Assembly: GCA_027494055.1 (NCBI GenBank)
Contig: JAOSJO010000023.1
Span: forward strand, 617,446-681,445
Direction: 5' to 3'
From: Anaerolineae bacterium
GTDB taxonomy: Bacteria > Chloroflexota > Anaerolineae > Aggregatilineales > JAFGMM01
DNA length: 64,000 nt
Shown in pieces: positions 10,436 through 19,588 of the stretch. The notes below the pieces were generated by a model that ran no database searches, was not told where the DNA came from, and saw nothing but the letters and a program-made list of their open reading frames with translations. The translations under genes were made by a program, and so were the position numbers. Position 1 is the stretch's first letter. Every line of letters starts with the position of its first letter.

Positions 10436-12295
10436 ATGGGGAGTGCTATGGCGACGAGGCCGGGTCGGATCACGGCGCGCGCAGATCATTTCAGACTTCA
10501 ACCCCACAAAGCCACCCTCCTCAGCGCAGCAGTCGACGCGCTGATCGTTGCCGCTGCCTACGTGGGGGTGCTGTCGATGCGCGCCTTCATCACGCCGTTC
10601 GGTTGGGCGCACGCGCTGGGCTTCATCTGCCCCGCCGTCGTCATCACGCTGGCGGCGCTGTGTGGCTTTGGCGTGTACCGGCGCATCTGGTCGCGCACGA
10701 GCGGCCATGGCGTCACGGTGCTCTTCGCCGCGGTTGCGGTCGCCACCGCGGTGCTTGGCGCGCTGGATGTGGGCATCGACGCGGCAACGAATGCGGGGCG
10801 TCCCATGCCGCTGAGCGTGCTCGCGGTCGGCAGCGCGCTGGCGTTCAGCGGCCTGGTCGCCGTCCGCTACCGCTCGCGGCTGCGCACCGGCCTGGCCTGG
10901 CGCTGGCGGGCGGTGTGGTTCGGCGACTTCCCACGCACGCCGACGCGGGTGCTCGTGGTGGGCGCGGGCGGGTCGGGGCAGACCCTCGCGTGGCGGCTCA
11001 AGCACCGCGCCCCCCAGGGCGAGCGCTACGTCGTTGTCGGCTTCATCGACGACGACCCGGCGAAGCAGGGGCGGTACATCGAGGGCGCGCCGGTGCTGGG
11101 CACGCGCGGCGACATCCCGCGCGTCGCCGAGGCGCAGCGCGTCGACCTCATCGTCATGGCGCTGCACAACGTCGCCGGGCCGGACTTCCGCGCGATCCTC
11201 GCGCAGTGCCAGGACACCCGCGCGCGCATCAAGGTCGTCCCCAACATGTTTGCCTGCCTGCAGGCGACGGAGGGCGCGCCGGCGCTGCACGCGGTGCAGC
11301 CGGAGGATTTCCTGGGGCGCAGCGCGCCCGCCCGCGACCGCGCCATCGACCTGACGCCGCTCACCGGCAAGGTGATCCTGGTGACGGGCGCCGCCGGCTC
11401 GGTCGGGTTCGCGCTGTGCCGGCGGCTCATCGATCTCGACATCGCCGCGCTGCTGGTCCTCGACAACAACGAGAGCGGGCTGCACGACACGGTGACGGCG
11501 CTGCGCGCCTGCTGCCCGGAGGCGGTGGTGTGGCCCGTGCTGGTCAACGTCGCCGACGCGGGGCAGGTCGCGCGCGCCTTCCGCGCGCACCGCCCGCACG
11601 TGGTGTTCCACGCGGCGGCGTACAAGCACGTGCCCATGCTGGAGATCTACCCAGAGCAGGCGGTGCGCGTGAACATCGGCGGGACCTGGAACCTCGCCCA
11701 CGCGGCGCTGGAGGCCGGCGCGGAGCGCTTCGTGCTCGTCTCGACGGTCGAGGCCGCGAACCCGGCGCACACGCTCGGCGCCACCAAGCGGATCTGCGAG
11801 CAGATCCTCGAGGCGCTGTCGCAGCCGGCGGGCGGCGCGACGCGGTTCACGAGCGTCCGGCTCACGAACGTGGTGGGCAGCCGGGGCAGCGTCGTGCCAA
11901 CCTTCGCATGGCAGGTGGACCACGGCGGCCCGGTCACGGTGACCGACCCGGACATGGCGCGCTGTTTCATGAGCCAGGCTGAGGCGGTGGACCTGATCCT
12001 TGCGGCGGCGTGCCTGACCGAGGGCGGCGACCGGTTTGCATGCAGCACGGGCGACGCGACGCGCATCATCGACCTGGCCGAGCGCATGATCCGGACGCGC
12101 GGGCTGCGCCCGCATGAGGATATCGCGATCCGGGTTGTGGGGCGGCGTCCCGGCGAGCAGGTGGATTGCGACGGGGTGCGCGACCGCGAAGTCCTGGCGA
12201 CGCTGGGATCCCGGACGTTCTGCCCCTGGCGGTCGAAAGCGCCGGCCATGAGCCGGCCGCCTTTCTGGAGCGGGTCGGGCGTTGCTGGCGCGTGA
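10436..12295 (+). CDS. Polysaccharide biosynthesis nucleotide-sugar dehydratase/epimerase, FlaA1/WbpM/CapD type
   Basis: Membrane-anchored NDP-sugar enzyme of about 620 residues, similar to WbpM length. The N-terminus has four membrane segments (to about residue 140). A CoA-binding-like Rossmann domain (VLVVGAGGSGQTLAWRL) follows, then the catalytic SDR domain with TGAAGSVGFALCRRLI near 325 and HAAAYKHVPMLEIYP near 405. Active 4,6-dehydratases of this group carry S-T-D-K-A before the N-P-T-N-V-M-G-A-T-K segment; here it reads STVEAANPAHTLGATKR, so the catalytic Asp-Lys pair is replaced. The last ~30 residues may also be out of frame: the +1 frame continues as LAVESAGHEPAAFLERVGR to 12366. ATG 10448 with GGGGAG before it is an alternative start. 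Confidence 0.85.
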   Translation: MGSAMATRPGRITARADHFRLQPHKATLLSAAVDALIVAAAYVGVLSMRAFITPFGWAHALGFICPAVVITLAALCGFGVYRRIWSRTSGHGVTVLFAAVAVATAVLGALDVGIDAATNAGRPMPLSVLAVGSALAFSGLVAVRYRSRLRTGLAWRWRAVWFGDFPRTPTRVLVVGAGGSGQTLAWRLKHRAPQGERYVVVGFIDDDPAKQGRYIEGAPVLGTRGDIPRVAEAQRVDLIVMALHNVAGPDFRAILAQCQDTRARIKVVPNMFACLQATEGAPALHAVQPEDFLGRSAPARDRAIDLTPLTGKVILVTGAAGSVGFALCRRLIDLDIAALLVLDNNESGLHDTVTALRACCPEAVVWPVLVNVADAGQVARAFRAHRPHVVFHAAAYKHVPMLEIYPEQAVRVNIGGTWNLAHAALEAGAERFVLVSTVEAANPAHTLGATKRICEQILEALSQPAGGATRFTSVRLTNVVGSRGSVVPTFAWQVDHGGPVTVTDPDMARCFMSQAEAVDLILAAACLTEGGDRFACSTGDATRIIDLAERMIRTRGLRPHEDIAIRVVGRRPGEQVDCDGVRDREVLATLGSRTFCPWRSKAPAMSRPPFWSGSGVAGA

Positions 12296-12338
12296 CCCTG
12301 GTTGCTGATTATCTACGCAACCTTGTCTCTGAGTGGAT

Positions 12339-12367
12339 TTGTCAATTGTTCTCATGGACGGTATAAT
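12339..12367 (+). promoter_or_regulatory. Sigma-70-type promoter of the polysaccharide exporter
   Basis: TTGTCA (12339-12344) and TATAAT (12362-12367) are separated by exactly 17 bases, about 60 bases before the wzm start. This is the best housekeeping promoter in the window. Confidence 0.7.
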
Positions 12368-12426
12368 GCGCCGCACAAACTCCGACAGTTGGTTCAGACT
12401 GCTACCCCGGCTGGCAATACTCATTG

Positions 12427-13299
12427 ATGGCTGAGAAAGTCCATTCTCGTCCGGTCGCCGTGCCCGAACGCGACCCTATCCCGGTTGTGCACATCGCGCC
12501 CTCGCGCGGGTGGGTGTCGCTGCGCCTGCGTGAACTTTGGCAATATCGCGAACTGTTTTACTTTCTCACCTGGCGCGACGTCAAGGTGCGCTACAAGCAG
12601 ACCGTGCTGGGCGCGGCGTGGGCCATCATCCAGCCCTTCTTCACCATGGTCGTGTTCAGCCTCTTCTTCGGCCAGCTCGCCAAGGTCCCGTCGGATGGCA
12701 TCCCGTACCCGATCTTCAGCTACGCGGCGCTCGTGCCGTGGACGTTCTTCGCCAACGGGCTGAGCCAGTCCTCCAACAGCCTGGTGGGGAGCGCCAACCT
12801 GATCAAGAAGGTGTACTTCCCGCGCCTGGTGGTGCCGCTCTCCAGCGTGATCTCCGGCGTGGTCGATTTCGCGCTCGCCTTCGTCGTGCTGCTGGGCATG
12901 ATGCTGTTCTTCGGGATCGCGCCGACGGCGAACGTGATCTGGCTGCCGCTGCTGCTGCTGCTGGCGTTCGTGACCGCGCTGGGCGTGGGGCTGTGGCTGT
13001 CGGCGATGAACGTGCAGTTCCGCGACGTGCGCTACATGGTGCCCTTCCTGACGCAGTTCTGGATGTTCGCGACGCCGATTGCATACCCCAGCAGCCTGAT
13101 CGAGAACGAGACGCTGCGCCTGCTCTACGGCCTGAACCCGATGGCGGGGGTGGTGGAGGGGTTCCGCTGGGCGCTGCTGAACACCGACACCGCGCCGGGG
13201 CCGATGGTGCTGGTCTCGGCGGCGGCGGCGCTGGCGCTGCTGGTCAGCGGGGCGTTCTACTTCCGGCGCATGGAGAAGACATTTGCGGATGTGGTGTGA
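12427..13299 (+). CDS. wzm: Polysaccharide ABC exporter, permease subunit (Wzm-like)
   Basis: Inner-membrane subunit of an ABC-2-type exporter that moves undecaprenyl-linked O-antigen or capsule across the membrane. 290 residues, intact, with an amphipathic N-terminal helix (LRELWQYRELFYFL), the family motif WRDVKVRYKQTVLGAAWAII and six membrane segments, including AFVVLLGMMLFFGIAP and the conserved LSAMNVQFRDVRYMVPFLTQ. It is followed four bases later by the matching ATPase. Transcription probably starts at the promoter at 12339. Confidence 0.95.
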   Translation: MAEKVHSRPVAVPERDPIPVVHIAPSRGWVSLRLRELWQYRELFYFLTWRDVKVRYKQTVLGAAWAIIQPFFTMVVFSLFFGQLAKVPSDGIPYPIFSYAALVPWTFFANGLSQSSNSLVGSANLIKKVYFPRLVVPLSSVISGVVDFALAFVVLLGMMLFFGIAPTANVIWLPLLLLLAFVTALGVGLWLSAMNVQFRDVRYMVPFLTQFWMFATPIAYPSSLIENETLRLLYGLNPMAGVVEGFRWALLNTDTAPGPMVLVSAAAALALLVSGAFYFRRMEKTFADVV

Positions 13300-13302
13300 G
13301 CG

Positions 13303-14574
13303 ATGAGTGACGTTGCCGTTCGTGTGGAGGGCCTGGGCAAGCAGTACCGCATCGGCGGCAAGCGGGAGAGGTACCGCACGCTGCGCGATACGCTGGCGGA
13401 CGCCTTCACCGCGCCGTTCAGGCGGGCGGGCCGCCTGCTGCGCGGGCAGGCGTATGGGGCCGCCGGGCTGGAGGAGACGATCTGGGCGCTCAAGGACGTG
13501 TCGTTCGAGGTGAAGCACGGCGAGGTGGTGGGCATCATCGGGCGCAACGGCGCGGGCAAGAGCACGCTGCTGAAGGTGCTCTCGCGCATCACGGAGCCGA
13601 CCGAGGGCTACGCCGACGTGTACGGGCGCGTGGGGTCGCTGCTGGAGGTGGGCACGGGCTTCCATCCGGAGCTGACCGGGCGCGAGAACATCTACCTCAA
13701 CGGCGCGATCCTGGGCATGACGCGCGCGGAGATCGACCGCAAGTTCGACGAGATCGTGGACTTCGCGGAGATCGAGCGCTTCATGGACACGCCGGTGAAG
13801 CACTACTCCAGCGGGATGGGTCTGCGGCTGGGCTTCGCCGTCGCCGCGCACCTGGAGCCGGAGATCCTGGTGGTGGACGAGGTGCTGGCGGTGGGCGACG
13901 CGGCGTTCCAGAAGAAGTGCCTGGGGAAGATGGGGGAGGTGGCCGGCGAGGGGCGGACGGTGCTTCTGGTCAGTCACAATATGGCAGCAATCCAGGCACT
14001 CTGCCACCAGTCAATTTGGATTGAGGGTGGTCGAGTGAATCAGAACGGCGGTACCCAGAAAGTAATAGAATCTTATCTCGACTCTGCCTATGCATGGACA
14101 ACCAACACATCAGGTATTCTCCCCATTTTCAGCCAGACACATGGCATCGGAATAACTGGCTGCAGCGTACACCTGGATCCATCTAACGACGGTTATACGA
14201 CTCTCAGGATAGAAATCGAGATCGAAACGACGAGAATTCTCAAGAGAATTGGGCTAGGTATCACATTGACAACAACTGAAGGGACACTAGTGAGCATGGT
14301 GGATCCCTATGTAACCGAAGACATCATTGATCGAGTTGATCATCGATGTCGTTGCACATTTATCTGTGATGAAATCGACAGATACTTGGCTGGCGGAGAT
14401 TATGTATTGAGCATTTGGGTTGAGAAACCACGAGTCGAGTATCTCATAAGAGCAGAGAAAGTTACCAAGATTACTATCCCTGCACGCGATCTCTTTGGAA
14501 CTGGCAGGCACTTTCAGCTTCAGCGAAATGGCTTTGTGCCATTGCCAATGAGATTAGCGATTGAGGCTGAGTAA
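13303..14574 (+). CDS. wzt: Polysaccharide ABC exporter, ATPase subunit with C-terminal carbohydrate-binding domain (Wzt-like)
   Basis: Cytoplasmic ATPase of 423 residues. Walker A GIIGRNGAGKSTLL near residue 78, signature YSSGMGLRLGFAVA near 168, Walker B EILVVDEVLAVGD near 187. Residues ~240-423 form the Wzt C-terminal domain that recognises the glycan end and decides which polymer is exported. Base composition falls abruptly near 13970: the ATPase part is about two-thirds GC, the C-terminal part about one half. That fits exchange of the specificity domain together with the downstream glycan genes. It sits in an operon with wzm. Confidence 0.95.
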   Translation: MSDVAVRVEGLGKQYRIGGKRERYRTLRDTLADAFTAPFRRAGRLLRGQAYGAAGLEETIWALKDVSFEVKHGEVVGIIGRNGAGKSTLLKVLSRITEPTEGYADVYGRVGSLLEVGTGFHPELTGRENIYLNGAILGMTRAEIDRKFDEIVDFAEIERFMDTPVKHYSSGMGLRLGFAVAAHLEPEILVVDEVLAVGDAAFQKKCLGKMGEVAGEGRTVLLVSHNMAAIQALCHQSIWIEGGRVNQNGGTQKVIESYLDSAYAWTTNTSGILPIFSQTHGIGITGCSVHLDPSNDGYTTLRIEIEIETTRILKRIGLGITLTTTEGTLVSMVDPYVTEDIIDRVDHRCRCTFICDEIDRYLAGGDYVLSIWVEKPRVEYLIRAEKVTKITIPARDLFGTGRHFQLQRNGFVPLPMRLAIEAE

Positions 14575-14601
14575 CTGAGCAATGCTAGAAGGTAGACACT
14601 G

Positions 14602-15348
14602 ATGGGGAATCGGGAGGGGGCTATCTACGTTGCCACAGGTGCAAAGCACATCATGCGCGCCGTGCGGTCAGCCAGCAGCCTGAAACAGGTAATGCCTGGT
14701 ATTCACGTCAGTATCTTCGCTGACGAACCAGTAGAGCATGGAGTATTCGATGCGGTCATCCCGGTTGAGGTTGCTGAACATGACATGATGGACAAGATTC
14801 GATACATGCGATTGACCCCGTACGACAGGTCGCTCTTTCTAGATGCAGATACCTTCGTCTGCGACGACGTGTCTGAGCTTTTCGTCCTGCTGGAGAGGTT
14901 TGATCTTGCGGTAGCACAAGATACCTATCGCATCTACTCTTATGATTATGAGATTCTAAAGAACACTTCCACAAAATCCCTGTGAGCTTCCCAGTTCTGA
15001 ACACGGGGGGTTATCGTTTACAAGCGATCATCGGCAATTGATTGCTTCTTCGCCGATTGGGCTGCCACCCATGAGAGAAATCGACAACTCGTGCGAGATG
15101 CTGGTGGAATGTACTGCGGCAATCAGAATGCTTTCCGGGAGGTACTCTATCATAGCGGTCTCCGTGTTGCCATCCTGCCACCTGAGTACAACTGTCGGTT
15201 TGTCACACCAGTCTGTATCAACGAGAGAGTGAAAATCCTGCACGGTCCGCATCGTAATCTTCCCGCCGTAGAGCGGGAAATCAATCGGACTGGCGAGGTC
15301 CGTGTCTTCCTTCCCCAGTTGGGGACAATTAACAGCAGCAGCCCCTAA
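14602..15348 (+). CDS. Glycosyltransferase-like protein, nucleotide-sugar transferase GT-A fold (frameshifted)
   Basis: About 250 residues once corrected. The first part has YVATGAKHIMRAVRSASSL, a DxD-type sugar-nucleotide site (RSLFLDADTFVCDD) and matches the general GT8-like layout. The frame breaks near 14975 and again near 15012 around a run of six G; the other frames continue with FPVLNTGVIVYKRS, GNQNAFREVLYHSG and PEYNCRFV, all typical of this fold (the NTG and NQ motifs line the donor pocket). The acceptor sugar is unknown. It follows wzt by 28 bases. Confidence 0.7.
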
Positions 15349-15464
15349 TTCTGAGTTCCTGGTATCTTGCCAACCTCGTACATCAAATCCGTGCCTTTTT
15401 TGGAAACAGCCTCAGAGGACTCTATAGAACGATAAGAGGGCTTACGAATGACCGTTGACCCTCG
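15349..15464. other. Short gap without recognisable feature
   Basis: About 115 bases between two frameshifted glycosyltransferases. No gene, hairpin or promoter was seen. Confidence 0.5.
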
Positions 15465-16432
15465 GTGTTTCCTTCTGTTCCGCCTGACAAAGCGGACTGG
15501 CCTTGGGTGGAAGAGATCTCGTCATGGTCGGAGTCGATGCCGAGCGGCGTACCATGGCCGCGCATCACTGTTGTCACGCCCAGTTACAATCAAGGACGGT
15601 ATTTGGAGGAAACCATCCGGTCCGTTCTGCTTCAGGGTTATCCCAACCTGGAGTATATTGTGATCGACGGCGGCTCAACGGACAACAGTGTCGAAGTCAT
15701 TCAGAAATACGAACCCTGGCTTGCCTTTTGGGTTAGCGAGTCAGATCGAGGGCAATGCCACGCTATCAACAAGGGCTTCGCGCGTTCGACGGGACAGATC
15801 ATGTGTTGGCTCAATAGCGACGACGTATTTCTACCGGGTACCCTGGTGTGTGTGGCAGAAATGCTCGTAGGTAGAAAGCGGGCCATGCTCGTGGGCAGTG
15901 CCATCCTTACTGACGGGCCTGAGCAGCTTTCGGGACGACTTGATGATAGGAAACCCAATTGGGACCAGGTTATCTATGATGGGCGCGGCTTTCCACAGCC
16001 AAGCGTTTTCTGGACTCGCGACCTGTCGGAGCTAGCCGGTCCCTCTGGATGAAGATCTCTACTTTGCAATGGACTATGACCTATGGCTGCGCATGCAACT
16101 GCACGTAAAGGGATGTGCTGTTTGTGGATAATGTGCTCTCATATGAGCGCACCCACGCTGAACAGAAGAGTGCAAATGACAACTCGGCACAATTTCGAGA
16201 ACAGAAAATCCGTGTTTCGGTGCGTGCTGCCAGAATACGGCGTTCCCCGGTCTGGGTGTGGCTTCTAAATATCTGGAGACGGCGGATTCTGCTTGCTTAC
16301 CGCACCCGGAATCGCTCCCTACTCAGGGGATCCTGGTTCCATCGGGGAGTAACACGTGCGGTACTACTGAACCATTATCGACCGGCGGGTGCTAGAAGGT
16401 TTGCTCTAGAAGAGCAAGCCTCGACACGATAG
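15465..16432 (+). CDS. Family 2 glycosyltransferase (frameshifted)
   Basis: GT-A transferase of about 320 residues that adds a sugar to the growing repeat unit. The first ~195 residues hold ITVVTPSYNQGRYLEETIRSV, IVIDGGSTDNSVEVI, DRGQCHAINKGFARSTG and the metal-binding MCWLNSDDVFLPG. The frame breaks near 16045, where the next frame reads DEDLYFAMDYDLWLRM (the family ED-type catalytic site region), and again near 16115. The last part, to 16432, is basic and helical. A GTG start is used; ATG 15448 lies in another frame. Probably intact apart from indels. Confidence 0.8.
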
Positions 16433-16435
16433 GTA

Positions 16436-17748
16436 ATGTTGAACACCCAGACAAATCACGAGCAAGGAGCGAGACTTACCAAGATGCTGATACGTTGTCT
16501 GTTTCTGGTTGAAGGCTCCTATTTCCCAAATCCAAATTCAACGGGCGCGTCTGCGCTCTTCTACAGCCATCTGAACCTCCTCGCTCATGCAGAAACCGAA
16601 ATTGCCCTGGCCGTTTTCGTCGATCCGCACACCTACGACTGTTCTAACACCTTCACCGACAAATATCGTGAACCTGAAGTCTGGGAGCGCGTAAAGGGTT
16701 GGTGCAGTGCGTTCTACGAACTGTGTTTTGAGGATGGGTCAGATGCGGGATGGCTGGCATCTGTCAAACGGACAGTCGCCAAGGTACACAACTCCATCAA
16801 CGCGCGGGAGTGCTTTTGCTCCCCGTGTTGTTCAAAGCTTGCACGAAGTCACGGATGTCTTTGAGCCTGATATCGTGTGGGCAGAAGACCTGCGGCTGGC
16901 GGCGCTCAGTCAATCAACGGTCGGACATAGGGTTCCAGTAATATACGGTCACACGGACTGGAAATGGCGGATCAAACGCTATCGCTGGGGAACCGGAGGT
17001 TTGCGCAGACGGTTCCAGTACATGCGCATGAGATATCACGAAGAGTCAGTCGTCCGTCAAGTAGCCGGTTGTGTTAGCGGATCGGCGAGCGAGGCGGAGG
17101 ATATGCGGCGGCTGGGAGCCGGCCATGTGGGCTACTACCCAATCACCTATGAGCCAGTGGAGTCAGGTGTGCCGGGAAATTGTCCGGCGTATCGTCCATC
17201 TTGGGACTATGCAAGCCACGGCTAATCGACTGGGTCTCCAACGCTTCATGGAGGTCGTATGGCCGCGCATCATCGAAACAAACCCGCGACCACCAGAGCT
17301 TTGGGTAGTCGGTAATCTCGACGGGGCATCTCCTGAGCTACTCGGTCAACTGGAAAAGGCGAATGCAATCTGTGCCGGTTACGTTTTCGATCTAGGAACA
17401 GTGCTGCGTCCATACGATATTCATATTGTTCCTTGGGAACATGATACCGGTACGCGCACTCGCATCCCACTTGCCCTGAACTACGCCCAAGCGCTTGTCT
17501 CAACTCGCGCAGGTGCTGCGTGCTTCAGGGAGCTTCGACACAATGAAAACTGTGTTCAGGTTGACGGGCTGGAACAAATGGGTGAGGCGATCCTCGCACT
17601 TGTTTGTGACAACATATATCGACGCCAGTTGGCCGATGCCGGCCGTGCTACCTTCCTGAGGTGTTATACGCGCGAAGCGTTGCAACCTCGCTTCGATAGT
17701 TTCATCAAGCAGGTTTTGAGATCAAATGCACGAGCTTCAGCACTCTGA
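16436..17748 (+). CDS. Glycosyltransferase, GT-B fold, group 1-like (frameshifted)
   Basis: About 430 residues over three reading frames. The N-terminal part (from 16436, or ATG 16484) has LFLVEGSYFPNPNSTGASALF, typical of GT4 enzymes. The middle part (shift near 16815) has DVFEPDIVWAEDLRLAAL and the Arg-rich YRWGTGGLRRRFQYMRMRYHE stretch. The C-terminal part (shift near 17190) has ELWVVGNLDG, the donor-binding YDIHIVPWEHDTGTRTRIPLAL segment and a final helix. The layout resembles transferases with a Rossmann donor domain, but the E-x7-E motif is poor, so the sugar and exact family are uncertain. Confidence 0.7.
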
Positions 17749-17770
17749 TCCTGCAAACCGCTCTCTCAAT

Positions 17771-17858
17771 CATCTCGGCCCGAGGTGGCTCAAAGGGGAT
17801 TCATCAGAAGAACACTCAAATCCTCGCCGCCCCGTTACCTCAACATACGATCGCCCGG
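17771..17858 (+). pseudogene. Relic of a second neuA 5' end
   Basis: Bases 17771-17858 align with the start of neuA at about 18901-18988. Both contain CGAGGTGGCTC-AAGGGGATT and then AAGAACA; at the protein level the relic reads SARGGSKGI where neuA reads PARGGSKGI. Identity fades after about 85 bases and the stretch has no continuing frame. It is best read as a remnant left by a duplication or gene replacement. The two copies lie about 1.1 kb apart with a methyltransferase gene between. Confidence 0.6.
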
Positions 17859-17909
17859 TTTCGGACCATTGACGTGAAATGGCTGATCAAATGAATCCTG
17901 CGACTCTTT

Positions 17910-18812
17910 TTGGACCATGTGATAGAGTGCCCGCTATGTGGCGACACGGAGCGCTCTTGCTTCTTTCGAGGCGTTGACCACGGCATCAACATCCAATACT
18001 GGCTGTGTTCGACCTGTGGCTTGGTTTACCAGTCGCCACGAATGGCTCAGAAGCAACTGGCTGAATTCTATGCCAGTCAATACCGAACACTATTGCAGGG
18101 GCAGGCCGAGCCGACACCACAAGCTCTGCAGACCCAGAACCGACGCGCGGCGCACCTGGCCCAAATCGTCTGTGGGCGTAGCAACGTATCCCCCGCCTAC
18201 CATCTGGATATTGGGTGTGGGGGCAGGGCGTTGATTGCGGCAATTCAGGAGATGTCTGGTTGCCGCAGTGAGGGAATTGAACCGGATAACGCGTATCGTT
18301 CGTATGCCAGCAGTCAGGGATTGACCGTCTATGGGTCGTTGGACGAGTGGAGGCGGAGCGCGATGGGCCGGCCAGATTTGATTACTATGTCACATGTATT
18401 AGAGCACCTAGTGGACCCGGTTGGGTATCTTTCATCGCTGCGTGAGAACATTCTCTCGCCACAGGCGTATCTGTTGGTTGAAGTACCAAATCTGTATGTC
18501 CACAGCTCGTTCGAGGTGGCACATAACTTCGCGTTTGCATCTGCAACGCTTCAAGCAGTCGTGACGAAAGCTGGATTCAGAGTGCTGTTGTTGCGAAAGC
18601 ATGGCTTTCCTCGGGCGCTAAGCCCCCTGTATATGACCTTGCTTGCACAATCTCTAGATGGCCCGCTGCCCGAATTCGGATTGCGCTCAAGTGCGAGATG
18701 CAGTACAAGGGTCAGAAGAAATCTGGGTAGGAGATTGCTCAATGTTGAACGAACCCTAACCAAAGTAATTACCAGAGTAACACATAGAGACGACCCCTAT
18801 CTGTTCAAATAG
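17910..18812 (+). CDS. Class I SAM-dependent methyltransferase with N-terminal zinc-ribbon motif
   Basis: 300 residues. The N-terminus has a four-cysteine knuckle (CPLCGDTERSC, then LCSTCGLVYQSPRM), followed by a Methyltransf_23-type Rossmann domain with YHLDIGCGGRALIAAIQ (SAM site) near residue 93 and MSHVLEHLVDPVGYL near 160. Proteins of this layout methylate sugars or nucleotide-linked sugars in glycan clusters. The start is TTG 17910; ATG 17891 lies in another frame, so a small indel upstream is possible. Only 15 bases separate it from neuA. Confidence 0.85.
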   Translation: MDHVIECPLCGDTERSCFFRGVDHGINIQYWLCSTCGLVYQSPRMAQKQLAEFYASQYRTLLQGQAEPTPQALQTQNRRAAHLAQIVCGRSNVSPAYHLDIGCGGRALIAAIQEMSGCRSEGIEPDNAYRSYASSQGLTVYGSLDEWRRSAMGRPDLITMSHVLEHLVDPVGYLSSLRENILSPQAYLLVEVPNLYVHSSFEVAHNFAFASATLQAVVTKAGFRVLLLRKHGFPRALSPLYMTLLAQSLDGPLPEFGLRSSARCSTRVRRNLGRRLLNVERTLTKVITRVTHRDDPYLFK

Positions 18813-18826
18813 CGGGCATCAAAGAC

Positions 18827-19570
18827 ATGAATGGCTTTAGGCACACCAGCGTTTCAGGGGCCGAGGAGGTGAATACGAATCTCGTGCACACTCTCGCCAT
18901 CATCCCCGCTCGAGGTGGCTCGAAGGGGATTCCCCATAAGAACATCCGCCTCCTCGACGGCAAGCCGCTGCTTGCGCACACGATTGAGCACGCGCGGCAG
19001 GCGCAATCGGTAACCCGCATCATCGTCTCCACCGATGACGTCGAGATCGGCGCGATAGCACAGCAATACGGCGCAGAGGTGGTCTGGCGGCCGGCCGAGA
19101 TCAGCGGCGACACGGCCTCTAGCGAATCCGCTCTGGTACACGTGCTCGATCATCTGGCCAAGACCGAAGGCCACCGACCTGACCTGGTGGTCTTCCTCCA
19201 ATGCACCGCCCCACTCCGGCATCGCGACGACATCGACCGCGCCGTGCAAACCTTGCTCGAAACTGAGGCCGACTCTTTGCTCTCGCTGGCGCCGTTCTCT
19301 CACTTCCTGTGGCACAAGCCTGGCGGGCAATTGCAGTCGCTCAACTTCGACTATCACCAGCGCCCGCGCCATCAGGAGCTTCCTGTCTGCTTCATGGAAA
19401 ACGGCTCAATCTATGTATTCAAACCCTGGGTCCTGCGCGAGACCGGCAACCGGCTTGGCGGCAAGATCGCGTACTACGAGATGAGCGCGCTGAGCGCCAT
19501 CGACATCGACACACCCGAAGATTGGGCGCTCTGCGAGGCGATCATGAGCACGGTGTGGCAACGAGGCTAA
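18827..19570 (+). CDS. neuA: Acylneuraminate (nonulosonate) cytidylyltransferase
   Basis: Activates a nine-carbon sialic-acid-like sugar with CTP to CMP-sugar. 247 residues, intact. The CTP-binding signature IIPARGGSKGIPHKNI is at residues 24-40, followed by RIIVSTDDVEIGAIA, DLVVFLQCTAPLRHRDDI and FMENGSIYVFKPW, and ending with the conserved IDIDTPEDW. An N-terminal extension of about 20 residues may be non-coding; the internal ATG options are limited. It lies directly before the neuB-like gene, which makes the sugar acid. Whether the product is neuraminic, legionaminic or pseudaminic acid cannot be decided. Confidence 0.95.
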   Translation: MNGFRHTSVSGAEEVNTNLVHTLAIIPARGGSKGIPHKNIRLLDGKPLLAHTIEHARQAQSVTRIIVSTDDVEIGAIAQQYGAEVVWRPAEISGDTASSESALVHVLDHLAKTEGHRPDLVVFLQCTAPLRHRDDIDRAVQTLLETEADSLLSLAPFSHFLWHKPGGQLQSLNFDYHQRPRHQELPVCFMENGSIYVFKPWVLRETGNRLGGKIAYYEMSALSAIDIDTPEDWALCEAIMSTVWQRG

Positions 19571-19588
19571 CGCGAGGGAGGTCAGGGG

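Noticed and set aside
10388..12424. 678-codon open frame on the minus strand opposite the WbpM-like gene
   Set aside because: It is a by-product of GC-rich third-codon positions on the plus strand; the product is Arg/Ala/His-rich without domains, and the plus gene has clear motifs.
12421..14007. 528-codon open frame on the minus strand opposite wzm and wzt
   Set aside because: Same composition shadow; low-complexity His/Arg/Gln-rich product overlapping two genes with unmistakable exporter motifs.
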